Of a stretch of DNA of 64,000 nt, positions 9,778 to 17,983 are shown in pieces; position 1 is the first letter of the stretch; the number at the start of each line of letters is the position of its first letter. Under the pieces are notes generated by a model. The model ran no database searches and was not told the origin of the DNA. It was given only the letters and a program-made list of their open reading frames with translations. The position numbers were made by a program, and so were the translations under genes. The DNA lies in NCBI RefSeq assembly GCF_020524905.1, contig NZ_JAIVKI010000001.1:124001-188000 (forward strand), written 5' to 3'. The stretch comes from Microbulbifer variabilis (GTDB taxonomy: Bacteria > Pseudomonadota > Gammaproteobacteria > Pseudomonadales > Cellvibrionaceae).

Positions 9778-10090
9778 TAGTTTTTACAGCGGGCGTTAAC
9801 AGGCACTCATTCAAGATACGGAGGGAGCTAAAAGTAAAAAGAAGCGAAGGTAATTACCGGTCGGTTCCGGCAAACCGGTAGCTCCTCCTGAGCCTCTCGA
9901 TAGTTGCCTGTAAATCTTGCTACAGAGCCGGGCGGCAGTACTCCGCTAACCGCCAAGTGTGCCGGTAATATACCCCAACCCCAAGGCAGAATATATTGAG
10001 CCGGTGGCGGATCTGGGGGATAGGATGTGGAAGAGCGGGCGTGTTACCTCGAGCCCTCCCCCAAGGGAGGGCTTGAGGATACTCATGAGA
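9778..10090. other. Intergenic region with inverted repeats
   Basis: No gene. CCCTCCC and GGGAGGG arms (about 10049-10075, within GAGCCCTCCC...GGGAGGGCTT) form a GC-rich hairpin 15 bp beyond the stop of the DUF3014 gene, a possible terminator without U tract. A second inverted repeat (TACCGGT ... ACCGGTA, around 9856-9883) lies in the upstream region of the DUF3857 gene. Confidence 0.4.
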
Positions 10091-10945
10091 TTACTGGGCT
10101 TGTTCCGGCTGCTGGACCGGCATAGCCTCCAGCTTTTGCTTCAGCTCCTTGAGCTTTTCCTTCACCCGTGCGGCGTTATCCGGGCCCATGCGAATCATCA
10201 ACTTTTGTACACCGGGCAGTTTTTCAAGCTTGGGATCGGCAAACTTATAGTAGACCGACGGGCGTACCAGCTTGATTGAACCCTCGACCTCCGGGGCGGC
10301 GAGCACTTTATCAATTGCTTCAATCACCACCTGGTGGAAAGTTTTATTGCGGATACCCAGTTCACCATAGGCTTGCGCCAGACGCGGATACCAATACTGG
10401 TAGAGGCTAGCTGCGGTGTCGGTATCCATCAAGGCGAACAGGCGTACCGGCTGATCGTAGCGGCGGTAATTGTCCGGTGATAACTCGTAACCCTCCATTG
10501 AGGAGCCGGTAACAATTATGGGGCCGCGAATGGTTTTCAGCGGGCGGTGTTTGTGGATCAGGTCTCCTCTTGAACCGGAGTTGATTGCGGCCACCCACTT
10601 GCGAACTACCTCATCGTTCACCAGCCAGCGCGACAGAGCGTTGTCTGGAGCCAGACCCATCAGGTCATCATAAGCGGCCTTATCGCTCTCGTTGAGAGGC
10701 GGTGGCGGTTCCCTGCTGGGCTCTTCCACCGGAGCGGGCTCCTGGGATTCCGAGGGGGCGGCCTGCTCCTGAGGCTGCTCCAGTGTTTCTGGTTCTGGAG
10801 TGCTTTGGGGCTCCTCAATAATTTTGCTCGGAGGAACTTCTTTCTTTTTTTCATCGCCAGTCCACAGCCAATAGGCTGCCGCGGCGACGACGATCACCAC
10901 AATAATTCCGATGATCCACCCATGCCTAGACTGTTGTTCCGACAT
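10091..10945 (-). CDS. DUF3014 family membrane-anchored protein
   Basis: A 284-residue protein if started at the ATG at 10945, preferred over the ATG at 10990 because AGGAGG sits 8-9 nt upstream of it. It has a short cytoplasmic tail, one transmembrane helix (about residues 11-27, WIIGIIVVIVVAAAAYWLW), a Pro/Glu/Gln-rich linker (about 30-85) and a C-terminal DUF3014 domain that ends in charged Lys/Glu helices. It is an inner-membrane protein with a periplasmic domain; function unknown in the family. It is transcribed divergently from the amylase gene. Confidence 0.85.
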   Translation of the reverse strand: MSEQQSRHGWIIGIIVVIVVAAAAYWLWTGDEKKKEVPPSKIIEEPQSTPEPETLEQPQEQAAPSESQEPAPVEEPSREPPPPLNESDKAAYDDLMGLAPDNALSRWLVNDEVVRKWVAAINSGSRGDLIHKHRPLKTIRGPIIVTGSSMEGYELSPDNYRRYDQPVRLFALMDTDTAASLYQYWYPRLAQAYGELGIRNKTFHQVVIEAIDKVLAAPEVEGSIKLVRPSVYYKFADPKLEKLPGVQKLMIRMGPDNAARVKEKLKELKQKLEAMPVQQPEQAQ

Positions 10946-11144
10946 TCCCTGCCTCCTTTTGCTGCTATCAGAATGTGACCCTTTGACCACGGCAAAGCCC
11001 TTCGGTTTCTCCGTGGTTTCTGGGTTTTACCTTACTCTCCACAGGAGCCCATCGCAAAGGGGATTTGCTTCACTCTTTGCCCGTTGCGAAGATTGTTGCA
11101 GGCTCTATTTTGCTCTCGCTTCATTATCGATTACGCCCCCGCCT

Positions 11145-11153
11145 GGGAGGATG
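11145..11153 (+). promoter_or_regulatory. Putative MalT box upstream of the MalS-like amylase
   Basis: GGGAGGATG, 89-97 bp before the amylase ATG. The same 9-mer occurs as an inverted pair between the GH31 and MFS genes. The MalT consensus known from E. coli is GGGGA(T/G)GAGG. Assignment is inferred from similarity plus the presence of a malT gene in the window. The rest of the 10946-11241 gap shows no gene. Confidence 0.5.
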
Positions 11154-11241
11154 TATGAATTCCATTGCCGATTAGAGTTGGCCAGTGAAATTGTGCGCGG
11201 TGCATAAGAGCGATCGAGTGAGAAGAATAAGAGAGGGGACA

Positions 11242-12888
11242 ATGATTAAATTCACCAGCTTACTGACGGGCTTGTTTCTGGGGGCTGTGCAGATTGCTTC
11301 AACCGCAGAAGCGGTCGACCCTTTTTGGCGCAATGCCACCATCTATTTTATGTTGCCGGATCGGTTTAAAAACGGCGATACAAGCAACGACTTTCCCTAT
11401 GGTCGCAGGGATGACGCGGCATATATGCGTGGATTTGCCGGCGGCGATCTGCGCGGAGTGATCGAAAAGATCGAGACGGGTTATTTCAATGAGCTGGGCG
11501 TGGATGCCATCTGGATGTCCCCGGTGATCGAGAATATCCACGGTTACAATGACTCCGACAAACGCACTTATGCCTTCCACGGTTACTGGCCCAAAGACTG
11601 GACCGCAGTGGATGCCAACTTTGGCACTGAGGCCGAATTGGCGGAACTGATTGAAATTGCCCACAAGCGCGGTATCCGTGTGCTGCTCGATGTGATCCTC
11701 AATCACACCGGCCCGGTAACCGCAAAGGACCCTGAGTGGCCCGCCAGCTGGCTGCGCAAGAGCAAGCCCTGTGATTGGTCCGATTACGCCGGCAATGTGG
11801 AGTGTGCGATCCACAGCAATCTCACCGATATTCTCACAGAAAGCGATAAACCCGTGGCGTTGCCGCCGCAGCTTGTGGATAAGTGGCGACGGGAAGGCCG
11901 CCTGGCGCAAGAGCAGCGTGAGCTGGATGCTTTCTTTGCGCGCACTGGTTATCCGCGCGCGCCCAGGTACTACCTGATCAAATGGCTGACCGACTGGGTA
12001 CGGGAATACGGCGTGGATGGCTTTCGTGTGGACACGGTAAAACATGTCGAGCCAGAAGCCTGGGCAATTCTGAAAAAAGAAGCGGACTTGGCCCTGGCCG
12101 AATGGAAAACAAAAAATCCACAGAAAAAACTCGATGACCGCGATTTCTTTATGCTGGGTGAGGTTTACCATTTTGGTGTGAATAACTATGGCCCCACTGT
12201 CGGCCGTGTTTATGATTACAGCGATCAACAAGTAGATTTCTACCAGTACGGTTTCGACAGCCTGATCAATTTTGACTTTGCCCAGGTAGCTGGCCAGCCC
12301 GCCGAGAAGATTTTCTCCAGTTATTCCAATGCACTAAATTACGGGGAATTAAAGGGACTGGGAGTGCTTAATTATCTGGGTTCCCACGACGACCATCACT
12401 CCTTCGACCGTGAACGCCAACAGACCCGCAGCGCTGCCAGTAAATTGATGCTGGCTCCGGGCGCGGTGCAGATCTATTACGGCGATGAGCTGGCGCGGCC
12501 CATGACCGACGCCCGTGCCTTTGGCGATGCGACTATGCGCAGCCCCATGAATTGGAATGATCTGGAAAAAGCCGAAACCCGCGCTCTGCTTGCCCATTGG
12601 CAGAAGCTCGGCCAGTTCCGTCGCGCGCACCGCGCCCTGGGCGCCGGTGAGCACAGGAAACTCGCCGATAAACCCTACACATTTTCCCGTACTCTGGCAG
12701 GGGCGCAGCCGGTGGTGGTGGCAATGGACCTGCCTCGCGGGGAGAAGCGTATTTCTGTAAAAGGCGTTTTTGCCGATGGCACAGAGTTAACGGATTTCTA
12801 TTCCGGTGAGCATGCAAAAGTTGAAGGTGACAGTGTTACTTTCATTACTGAGGGAGAGCTGCTATTGCTTTCAGCCAGGTCAAAATAG
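11242..12888 (+). CDS. malS: Periplasmic alpha-amylase, GH13 (MalS-like)
   Basis: A 548-residue enzyme. The ATG at 11242 is chosen over upstream 11185 because it follows a GAGAGGGG ribosome site and begins a normal signal peptide (MIKFTSLLTGLFLG..., cleavage near AEA). GH13 signatures are complete: DVILNHTG (region I), DGFRVDTVKH with nucleophile D264, LGEVY with acid/base E307 and SHDDHH with D383. The stretch RYYLIKWLTDWVREYGVDGFR resembles E. coli MalS (subfamily GH13_19). It would cut maltodextrins in the periplasm after TonB-dependent uptake. A MalT-like box lies about 90 bp upstream and a terminator follows. The malS symbol is by resemblance; the E. coli N-terminal extension is absent. 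Confidence 0.88.
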   Translation: MIKFTSLLTGLFLGAVQIASTAEAVDPFWRNATIYFMLPDRFKNGDTSNDFPYGRRDDAAYMRGFAGGDLRGVIEKIETGYFNELGVDAIWMSPVIENIHGYNDSDKRTYAFHGYWPKDWTAVDANFGTEAELAELIEIAHKRGIRVLLDVILNHTGPVTAKDPEWPASWLRKSKPCDWSDYAGNVECAIHSNLTDILTESDKPVALPPQLVDKWRREGRLAQEQRELDAFFARTGYPRAPRYYLIKWLTDWVREYGVDGFRVDTVKHVEPEAWAILKKEADLALAEWKTKNPQKKLDDRDFFMLGEVYHFGVNNYGPTVGRVYDYSDQQVDFYQYGFDSLINFDFAQVAGQPAEKIFSSYSNALNYGELKGLGVLNYLGSHDDHHSFDRERQQTRSAASKLMLAPGAVQIYYGDELARPMTDARAFGDATMRSPMNWNDLEKAETRALLAHWQKLGQFRRAHRALGAGEHRKLADKPYTFSRTLAGAQPVVVAMDLPRGEKRISVKGVFADGTELTDFYSGEHAKVEGDSVTFITEGELLLLSARSK

Positions 12889-12914
12889 TCCTATCTTTAA
12901 CGGATCCAAAAAAG

Positions 12915-12952
12915 AAAAAGCCCGGTAAATTCACGTTATTGCCGGGCTTTTT
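12915..12952. terminator. Bidirectional terminator between convergent genes
   Basis: AAAAAGCCCGG and CCGGGCTTTTT arms surround a short AT-rich loop, with A tracts on the left and T tracts on the right. It serves both the amylase (plus) and the universal stress protein gene (minus). Confidence 0.88.
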
Positions 12953-12972
12953 GTAGAGCTTTCGAACGGGTT

Positions 12973-13815
12973 TTACACTTCCGTGTTGGTGAACTGGTTG
13001 CACACCATCACATCCACATCCAACTGGCCGATCACTCGCTCGGCGGTGTTGCCGCGCAGTAGCGAACCGGTTTCGCCGAACTGGTTCAGGGTACCCATCA
13101 CCACTAAATCCGCATCAATTTCTTTAGCCACGGCTTCCACCACATCGCTGGTATAGCCCTGTTTCACATGAATGCGATGGGTGGGCACACCAGTTTTATC
13201 GGCGAGCTTGGCCAGGGCGCCGCGATCGGGATAGCGCATGGAATCCAGGTAGGCGTTCACCAGGTGCAGCTCGGCATCGTAATGGCCGGCAATATAGGTG
13301 GCGCGTTCGCTGATCTGGCGGTTCAGCTGACGCTGCTCCAGGGTTTTGGCCTGGTAATTGACGGTGGCCAGCACCACTTTGCGTTCGGCCTTGGCGCCGG
13401 GGCGAATCAGTACCACTGGGCAGCGCGCGGTTTTCAGCACCCGCCACTTGGATTCGGCAAAGGTAAAGCGGCGGGTGGATTTCTTGTGCACCGGCAGGTA
13501 GATCATCTCCGCATCGCAGCGCTTGGCTTCCTGCACAATGGCCGCCTGCCAGTCGCTGGACCAGCACACGGTGATCTCGCAGGTGAGCCCCGCTTCGGAG
13601 ATGGGTTCACGGATCTGTTCGCGGAACCAGGATTCATCGCGGAATAGGTGGTCGTTCACCGCGCGGGTATCCACTGCCTCGCCGTCCACCGCGACAAACA
13701 CCGCCAAACGCGGCTGCGGGTTGCGACCGCGGGAAGTACTCATCGCCCGCTCCAGGGCTACATGCTTGTCATCGTTGGGGTCCACGACCACAAATACGGT
13801 GCTCTGCTGCTCCAT
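12973..13815 (-). CDS. Universal stress protein, tandem Usp domains (UspE-like)
   Basis: A 280-residue cytoplasmic protein made of two UspA-type alpha/beta domains (about 5-145 and 150-278). The second domain keeps the nucleotide-binding loop pattern G-x2-G-x9-G-(S/T): VVMGTLNQFGETGSLLRGNT, while the first is degenerate. This is the architecture of UspE-like proteins, which accumulate under starvation and redox stress. A monocistronic gene with a normal ribosome site; no regulatory link to its neighbours is evident. Confidence 0.9.
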   Translation of the reverse strand: MEQQSTVFVVVDPNDDKHVALERAMSTSRGRNPQPRLAVFVAVDGEAVDTRAVNDHLFRDESWFREQIREPISEAGLTCEITVCWSSDWQAAIVQEAKRCDAEMIYLPVHKKSTRRFTFAESKWRVLKTARCPVVLIRPGAKAERKVVLATVNYQAKTLEQRQLNRQISERATYIAGHYDAELHLVNAYLDSMRYPDRGALAKLADKTGVPTHRIHVKQGYTSDVVEAVAKEIDADLVVMGTLNQFGETGSLLRGNTAERVIGQLDVDVMVCNQFTNTEV

Positions 13816-14131
13816 CTTTCCTCCAGATCAATGGGTGTTTCCGGTCCCTGCTTTATGCAGTTGACTCCTGGGTCTAAGTTATCACGAGGCGCCTCAGACT
13901 CGGAGAGTTTGTCGTCTCAATACGTTGAAAAACGCGTCAAACAGGCCTAACTGCCGGCGCATGATGAAGTAATGGGGAAAGACTGTATTGAGCCAGATCA
14001 AGACCTGCCCCCACTGCGAGAAGCACTGGGTGAGGGAAAAAATCCTTATCGAAATTTTCAAGGGTTTCTTAAGTTTGCCTTAATTTTGCCTACGTAGACT
14101 CTCGCCGTGACACTCCCAAAGAGGGTTTTCA
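13816..14131. other. Divergent promoter region of the haemolysin-family operon
   Basis: No gene. It contains the CTTAAG-N5-CTTAAT direct repeat listed separately and an AGAGGG ribosome site before the ATG at 14132. Confidence 0.6.
14068..14084 (+). promoter_or_regulatory. PmrA/QseB-type direct-repeat operator
   Basis: CTTAAG-TTTGC-CTTAAT: two hexamers matching the PmrA-box pattern (C/T)TTAA(G/T) spaced by exactly 5 nt, 48 bp upstream of the first gene of the haemolysin-family operon. The regulator at 17984 belongs to the QseB/PmrA branch of the OmpR family. That this regulator binds here is inference. Confidence 0.5.
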
Positions 14132-14854
14132 ATGGCGCTACAGAGACACCATCAATTCCCGAACCAGAGTGCGCCGTCCAAGCACCGATCGCGGCGGCAC
14201 AAGCTGGATTTTGACCTGACTCGTATGGGGCAGGCTGGCCACAGCCGGGTGCAGGGGTTCATCGCACAGAAGTTTGCCGATACCTATGGCGCTCGGGTGA
14301 ATCAATTCGCCCCACTGTTGTTATCCGCATGGCAGGAGAATGCGTTCAGTAGTGCGCTCGGTCTGCGCCGTGCTGATAGCGGACCTCTATTTCTGGAACA
14401 GTACCTCGATCAACCGGTGGAAAAAGAGATCGCCGCCTTTAGCGGGCGCCCGGTAGAGCGTGCACAGATTGTCGAGATCGGCAATTTGGTCTCTACCAGT
14501 CGCGGTGGTAGCCAGATGTTGTTTCTGATGCTGTTTGAATTGTTCGCCGCCGCCGGCGTGCACTGGGCTATTTATACGGCCACCGCAGAAGTACGCGGTC
14601 TGCTGCAAAAATTGGTGGGTCGACAAACTGTTTTGTGTGAAGCGGATGGCCGTCGTCTGGGAAGTAACCTGGGCGACTGGGGACGCTACTACGAGGCAGC
14701 CCCGGCCGTGACAGCGATCGATGTCTCCGGTGAACACCGCGCATTACTGCAAAACCCTCTGATGCGAGAACGGCTAAAGGGCTGCCGGGGACGCGCGCAA
14801 TTTATGTCCCCTGTGCTCAAAACCCCCACAGAAGGCGCCATCGTATGCAACTGA
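14132..14854 (+). CDS. Thermostable haemolysin family protein (GNAT/AHL-synthase-like fold)
   Basis: A 240-residue protein with no signal peptide. The pattern RVNQFAPLLLSAWQ ... PLFLEQYLDQPVE ... VEIGNLVSTSRGG ... LMLFELFAAAGVHWAIYTATAEVRGLLQKLG is typical of the thermostable haemolysin (delta-VPH) family. Despite the name, the central VEIGNLVSTSRGG and following helix look like an acyl/acetyltransferase (GNAT or autoinducer-synthase) core, so an acyl-transfer role is more plausible than pore formation. It is first of four coupled genes: its stop overlaps the ligase start by 10 bp. It could condense an acyl group made by the downstream enzymes; this is inference. Confidence 0.8.
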   Translation: MALQRHHQFPNQSAPSKHRSRRHKLDFDLTRMGQAGHSRVQGFIAQKFADTYGARVNQFAPLLLSAWQENAFSSALGLRRADSGPLFLEQYLDQPVEKEIAAFSGRPVERAQIVEIGNLVSTSRGGSQMLFLMLFELFAAAGVHWAIYTATAEVRGLLQKLVGRQTVLCEADGRRLGSNLGDWGRYYEAAPAVTAIDVSGEHRALLQNPLMRERLKGCRGRAQFMSPVLKTPTEGAIVCN

Positions 14855-16320
14855 TTGAACAAATCCGCCACCTGGCCGGGCAACACCCCGAGAGTCTGGC
14901 GTTGAGTGGTGAACACAGAAAATACAGCTATCGGGCCTTGATGGTGGCGGTGGAGGGCATTGCGGCTGAGCTGCGCGAGCGCAATATCCAAGTGCTGGGG
15001 CTCTATGCCGATAATGGCCCCAACTGGTTGCTGGTCGATCTTGCCTGCCAACTCGCGGAGACCACCATAGTGCCCCTGCCGGTATTCTTTTCCCAACCGC
15101 AGCTGGCACACACTATTCGCACGAGCGGTATGCAGGCCTTGCTGACGGACGACTGCGAGCGCTTTACCTCTCTCCGTGAAATCGGCCAGGCTCAGGCGGA
15201 AATCGCCGAAATGGCACTTATCGAGGTTCTCGGCGCAGAACAGACTGTTCTGCCGGTGCAAACTGCCAAGATCACATTCACCTCTGGTTCCACAGGTACC
15301 CCCAGAGGGGTCTGCCTGTCTGAACAAACGCAATTTGCCACCGCCGAAGCGCTGGTGAAGCAGTTGGGCCCTTTGGATAGCCGAATTCACCTGTGCCTAT
15401 TGCCTTTGGCGACCCTGCTGGAAAACGTTGCCGGTGCCTATAGCAGCTGGTTGCGTGGCGGCCAGGTGGTGGCACCGCCTATGGCAAGTTTGGGGCTTAC
15501 AGGCAGCTCCGGCCTGGATGTGGCTCAGATGGCAAAGTGTATCGATGAACATCTGCCCCACAGTTTGATTCTGCTGCCACAGATGTTGAAGGCCCTGCTG
15601 GAACACTGTGAGCGCAGTGGTTGGCAGCCACCATCTTCTCTCCGTTTCGTCGCTGTCGGAGGTGGCAAGGTAGCGACCAAGCTGTTGCTGCAAGCGCGCA
15701 GTATCGGCTTACCGGTCTACGAAGGCTACGGTTTGTCGGAGTGCGGCTCCGTAGTGGCATTGAATCTTCCCGGCTCGGATCGTCCCGGCGCCGTCGGGAG
15801 GCCGCTGCCCCATTGCGAGGTCGCCCTAAAAGCCGGTGAAGTCATGGTGCGCGGTCCCCGCTATCTGGGATATCTCGATGATGCCGGTGAATGCGAATCC
15901 CACTGGCTCGCCACCGGTGATTTGGGAGAGATTGATGCCGATGGATTCCTCCATATCACCGGGCGCAAAAAAAATATTTTGATCAGTGCCTTTGGGCGCA
16001 ACATCTCGCCGGAATGGATTGAGAGCGAAGTGCTGCTGGAACCCATGGTGCAGCAATGTGTAGTGGTCGGTGATGCCCGGCCCCACTGCGCCGCATTGAT
16101 CTTTCCCCGGCCCGGCAGCAGCCGCGAGCAGCTCGATAACTGGCTGGCTGCGGTCAATAACAAGCTGCCGGATTATGCCCAAGTGCGATCCTGGGCCGAA
16201 CTGCCAGCCCCACTCACATTTGCCGATGGCCTGCTCACCGCCAACGGTCGCCCACGCCGTGACCGAATTGCCGAGCGTTACCAAGATTCTATTGAAAACC
16301 TGTATGGAGGCATTTCCTGA
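14845..16320 (+). CDS. AMP-forming fatty acyl ligase (acyl-CoA synthetase-like)
   Basis: A 491-residue member of the ANL superfamily that would activate a carboxylic acid as acyl-AMP, then acyl-thioester. Visible motifs: P-loop TFTSGSTGTPRGV (about 150-162), A5 YEGYGLSECGS (about 292-302), A7 TGDLGEIDADGF and A8 ITGRKKNILISAFGRNISPEWIE (about 355-395). The C-terminal motif A10 reads LLTANGRPRRD, where long-chain synthetases have the adenylation lysine (TPTLK); here that position appears to be Arg. It is shorter than typical FadD (about 560). It overlaps both neighbours (10 bp upstream, 1 bp downstream), so stoichiometric co-translation is likely. Confidence 0.88.
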   Translation: MQLIEQIRHLAGQHPESLALSGEHRKYSYRALMVAVEGIAAELRERNIQVLGLYADNGPNWLLVDLACQLAETTIVPLPVFFSQPQLAHTIRTSGMQALLTDDCERFTSLREIGQAQAEIAEMALIEVLGAEQTVLPVQTAKITFTSGSTGTPRGVCLSEQTQFATAEALVKQLGPLDSRIHLCLLPLATLLENVAGAYSSWLRGGQVVAPPMASLGLTGSSGLDVAQMAKCIDEHLPHSLILLPQMLKALLEHCERSGWQPPSSLRFVAVGGGKVATKLLLQARSIGLPVYEGYGLSECGSVVALNLPGSDRPGAVGRPLPHCEVALKAGEVMVRGPRYLGYLDDAGECESHWLATGDLGEIDADGFLHITGRKKNILISAFGRNISPEWIESEVLLEPMVQQCVVVGDARPHCAALIFPRPGSSREQLDNWLAAVNNKLPDYAQVRSWAELPAPLTFADGLLTANGRPRRDRIAERYQDSIENLYGGIS

Positions 16321-16991
16321 TGAGTTATTACGATGAACTGCAAGCGCAAACTGCCGACGCCCGTCAGTCTCTGATGAATGTAGCGCTGATCCAGCGTGCG
16401 GCGCGTGGAGAAATAAGCCAGGAGGAATACATTGCCTTCCTTACTCAGGCTTATCACCACGTCAAACATACCGTGCCCCTGATGATGGCCTGTGGCAGTC
16501 GCCTGAGTAGTCAACAGGAATGGTTACGCGAGGCAATTGCGGAGTACATTGAGGAGGAAACCGGTCATCAGGAGTGGGTGCTCAATGACATCGCCACTTG
16601 TGGTGGTGATGCAGAGGCGGTGCGCAATGGTCAGCCAAATCTCAGCACCGAACTGATGGTGGCTTACGCCTACGATACGATTGCCCGAGGCAACCCCCTG
16701 GGGTTCTTTGGCATGGTTCATGTATTGGAAGGCACCAGTACCGCCGTGGCAACGCAAGCCGCGCGTGCCATTCAGAAGACTCACGGCCTGCCCAACAAGG
16801 CATTTAGCTACCTGCTCTCACATGGTGACCTGGATATCGGCCATGTGGATTTCTTCAAAGGGTTGATGAACCGCATTGAGAGCCCTCAGGATAAGGCGGC
16901 GATTTTGCACAGCTCACGAGTGATGTACCGTCTTTATGGCGACATTTTCCGCGAAGTGGAAAGTCGTTGTTCGTCGAAAGAGGTCGCCTGA
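16320..16991 (+). CDS. Haem-oxygenase-like iron oxidase (TenA/PqqC fold, HDO type)
   Basis: A 223-residue all-helical protein of the iron-containing redox / TenA-like family. A full set of potential metal ligands is visible in the arrangement known for haem-oxygenase-like diiron oxidases such as UndA: H46/H47/H50, E80-x2-H83 (ETGHQEW), E137 (HVLEG) and H168-x3-D172-x2-H175 (HGDLDIGH). UndA carries E-x2-H and H-x3-D-x2-H in equivalent places. It would use Fe and O2 to oxidise an activated or free acyl substrate; the product is unknown. The start ATG overlaps the ligase stop (TGATG). Its place between an acyl ligase and a reductase supports a fatty-acyl oxidation step. Confidence 0.78.
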   Translation: MSYYDELQAQTADARQSLMNVALIQRAARGEISQEEYIAFLTQAYHHVKHTVPLMMACGSRLSSQQEWLREAIAEYIEEETGHQEWVLNDIATCGGDAEAVRNGQPNLSTELMVAYAYDTIARGNPLGFFGMVHVLEGTSTAVATQAARAIQKTHGLPNKAFSYLLSHGDLDIGHVDFFKGLMNRIESPQDKAAILHSSRVMYRLYGDIFREVESRCSSKEVA

Positions 16992-16992
16992 G

Positions 16993-17823
16993 ATGTCGGC
17001 GCAAGCAATGCTTACGGTGCTAGTGACCGGTGCCAGTGGTGGCATCGGCAGCGCCATCAGTCGTGCCCTGGCCGAAAAGGGTCATCGGGTGCTGCTCCAG
17101 GGGCGTAACGCAGAGCGTCTGCAGCAATTGAAAGCGGCACTACCTCACAGTGACAGGCATCAAATACTGGTTGCCGATCTACTCAATGAGGCCGAGCGCC
17201 TTGAGCTGGTGCGCAGCTGTGAGCAGTTGCCAGGCGGATTGGATGCGCTGATCAATAACGCCGGTGTTTCCGCTTTTGCCCTGCTTGGTGAGACTAGCGA
17301 TAAAGAGTTAGCCAGGCTGTTGCACACCAATTTATTGGCCCCGATGGCATTAACTCGCGATCTGCTTCCGCTATTAAAGCGCAGTCAGCGTGCCGCGATT
17401 ATCAATATCAGTTCCGCCTTTGGTCATATCGGGCATCCGGGGTTTGGCGCTTATGGTGCCAGTAAAGCCGGCCTGCATGGCTTTACCGAGACCTTGCGGC
17501 GTGAACTTCTGGATACTGGAATACGCGTGCATTACCTGGCGCCAAGGGCGGTGGATACCAGTCTCAACAGCGAAGCCGTGAATGGTTTAAACCACGCTCT
17601 CGGCAACAAGTCCGATCCACCGGAAAAAATAGCCCAACAGTGTCTGCAGCTATTGCACAGCAAATATGGTCGTCGGCGCTTTGTTGGCTGGCCGGAGCGG
17701 TTCTTTATCAAGATCAACGCCCTCTTTCCCGCCCTGGTAGATAGTGCACTGGCAAAGAAATTGCCACTGGTGCGCCAATTCGCCGGAGCAACAGACCCGC
17801 TCCCCGAGCCCGGCAAATCATGA
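16993..17823 (+). CDS. Short-chain dehydrogenase/reductase
   Basis: A 276-residue classical SDR. The ATG at 16993 is chosen because it follows the previous stop by one base and gives a normal N-terminus, whereas the longer frame from 16936 would lie inside the upstream gene. Motifs: cofactor loop TGASGGIG (about 12-19), NNAG (about 91-94), active-site Ser in NISSAFG, and YGASK (catalytic Tyr/Lys). The C-terminus has a basic/hydrophobic patch (RRRFVGWPERFFIKINALFPALV), seen in membrane-associated SDRs acting on lipids. It is last gene of the four-gene operon and probably reduces or oxidises a keto/hydroxy acyl intermediate. Confidence 0.88.
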   Translation: MSAQAMLTVLVTGASGGIGSAISRALAEKGHRVLLQGRNAERLQQLKAALPHSDRHQILVADLLNEAERLELVRSCEQLPGGLDALINNAGVSAFALLGETSDKELARLLHTNLLAPMALTRDLLPLLKRSQRAAIINISSAFGHIGHPGFGAYGASKAGLHGFTETLRRELLDTGIRVHYLAPRAVDTSLNSEAVNGLNHALGNKSDPPEKIAQQCLQLLHSKYGRRRFVGWPERFFIKINALFPALVDSALAKKLPLVRQFAGATDPLPEPGKS

Positions 17824-17871
17824 CTTCTGAGCAATGGGAACGGGAACCCTCGTTACTTGTGAGCACCTAAA

Positions 17872-17913
17872 CTCCACCGCCAGTGTTACAGGCACTATGC
17901 TCAGGCGGTGGAG
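17872..17913. promoter_or_regulatory. Inverted repeat between the acyl operon and the two-component operon
   Basis: CTCCACCGCC (17872-17881) and GGCGGTGGAG (17904-17913) form a perfect 10-bp stem with a 22-nt loop and no U tract. It lies 48 bp after the SDR stop and 70 bp before the response regulator. It may attenuate read-through or be an operator. Confidence 0.5.
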
Positions 17914-17983
17914 GGATCGGTGCCGTCAGTGCCTTTGAAGCCTTGTTCGGTCCCGCAAACAGTTATGCAAAGGACCGAGATAG

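Noticed and set aside
10050-10075. GGGAGGG/CCCTCCC hairpin as a MalT site
   Set aside because: It lies just after the stop of the DUF3014 gene and not upstream of any starch gene; better explained as a 3' hairpin.
14132-14854. Taking the haemolysin family name as evidence of a pore-forming toxin
   Set aside because: There is no signal peptide or amphipathic pore segment, and the gene is embedded in an acyl-metabolism operon; the central motif looks acyltransferase-like.
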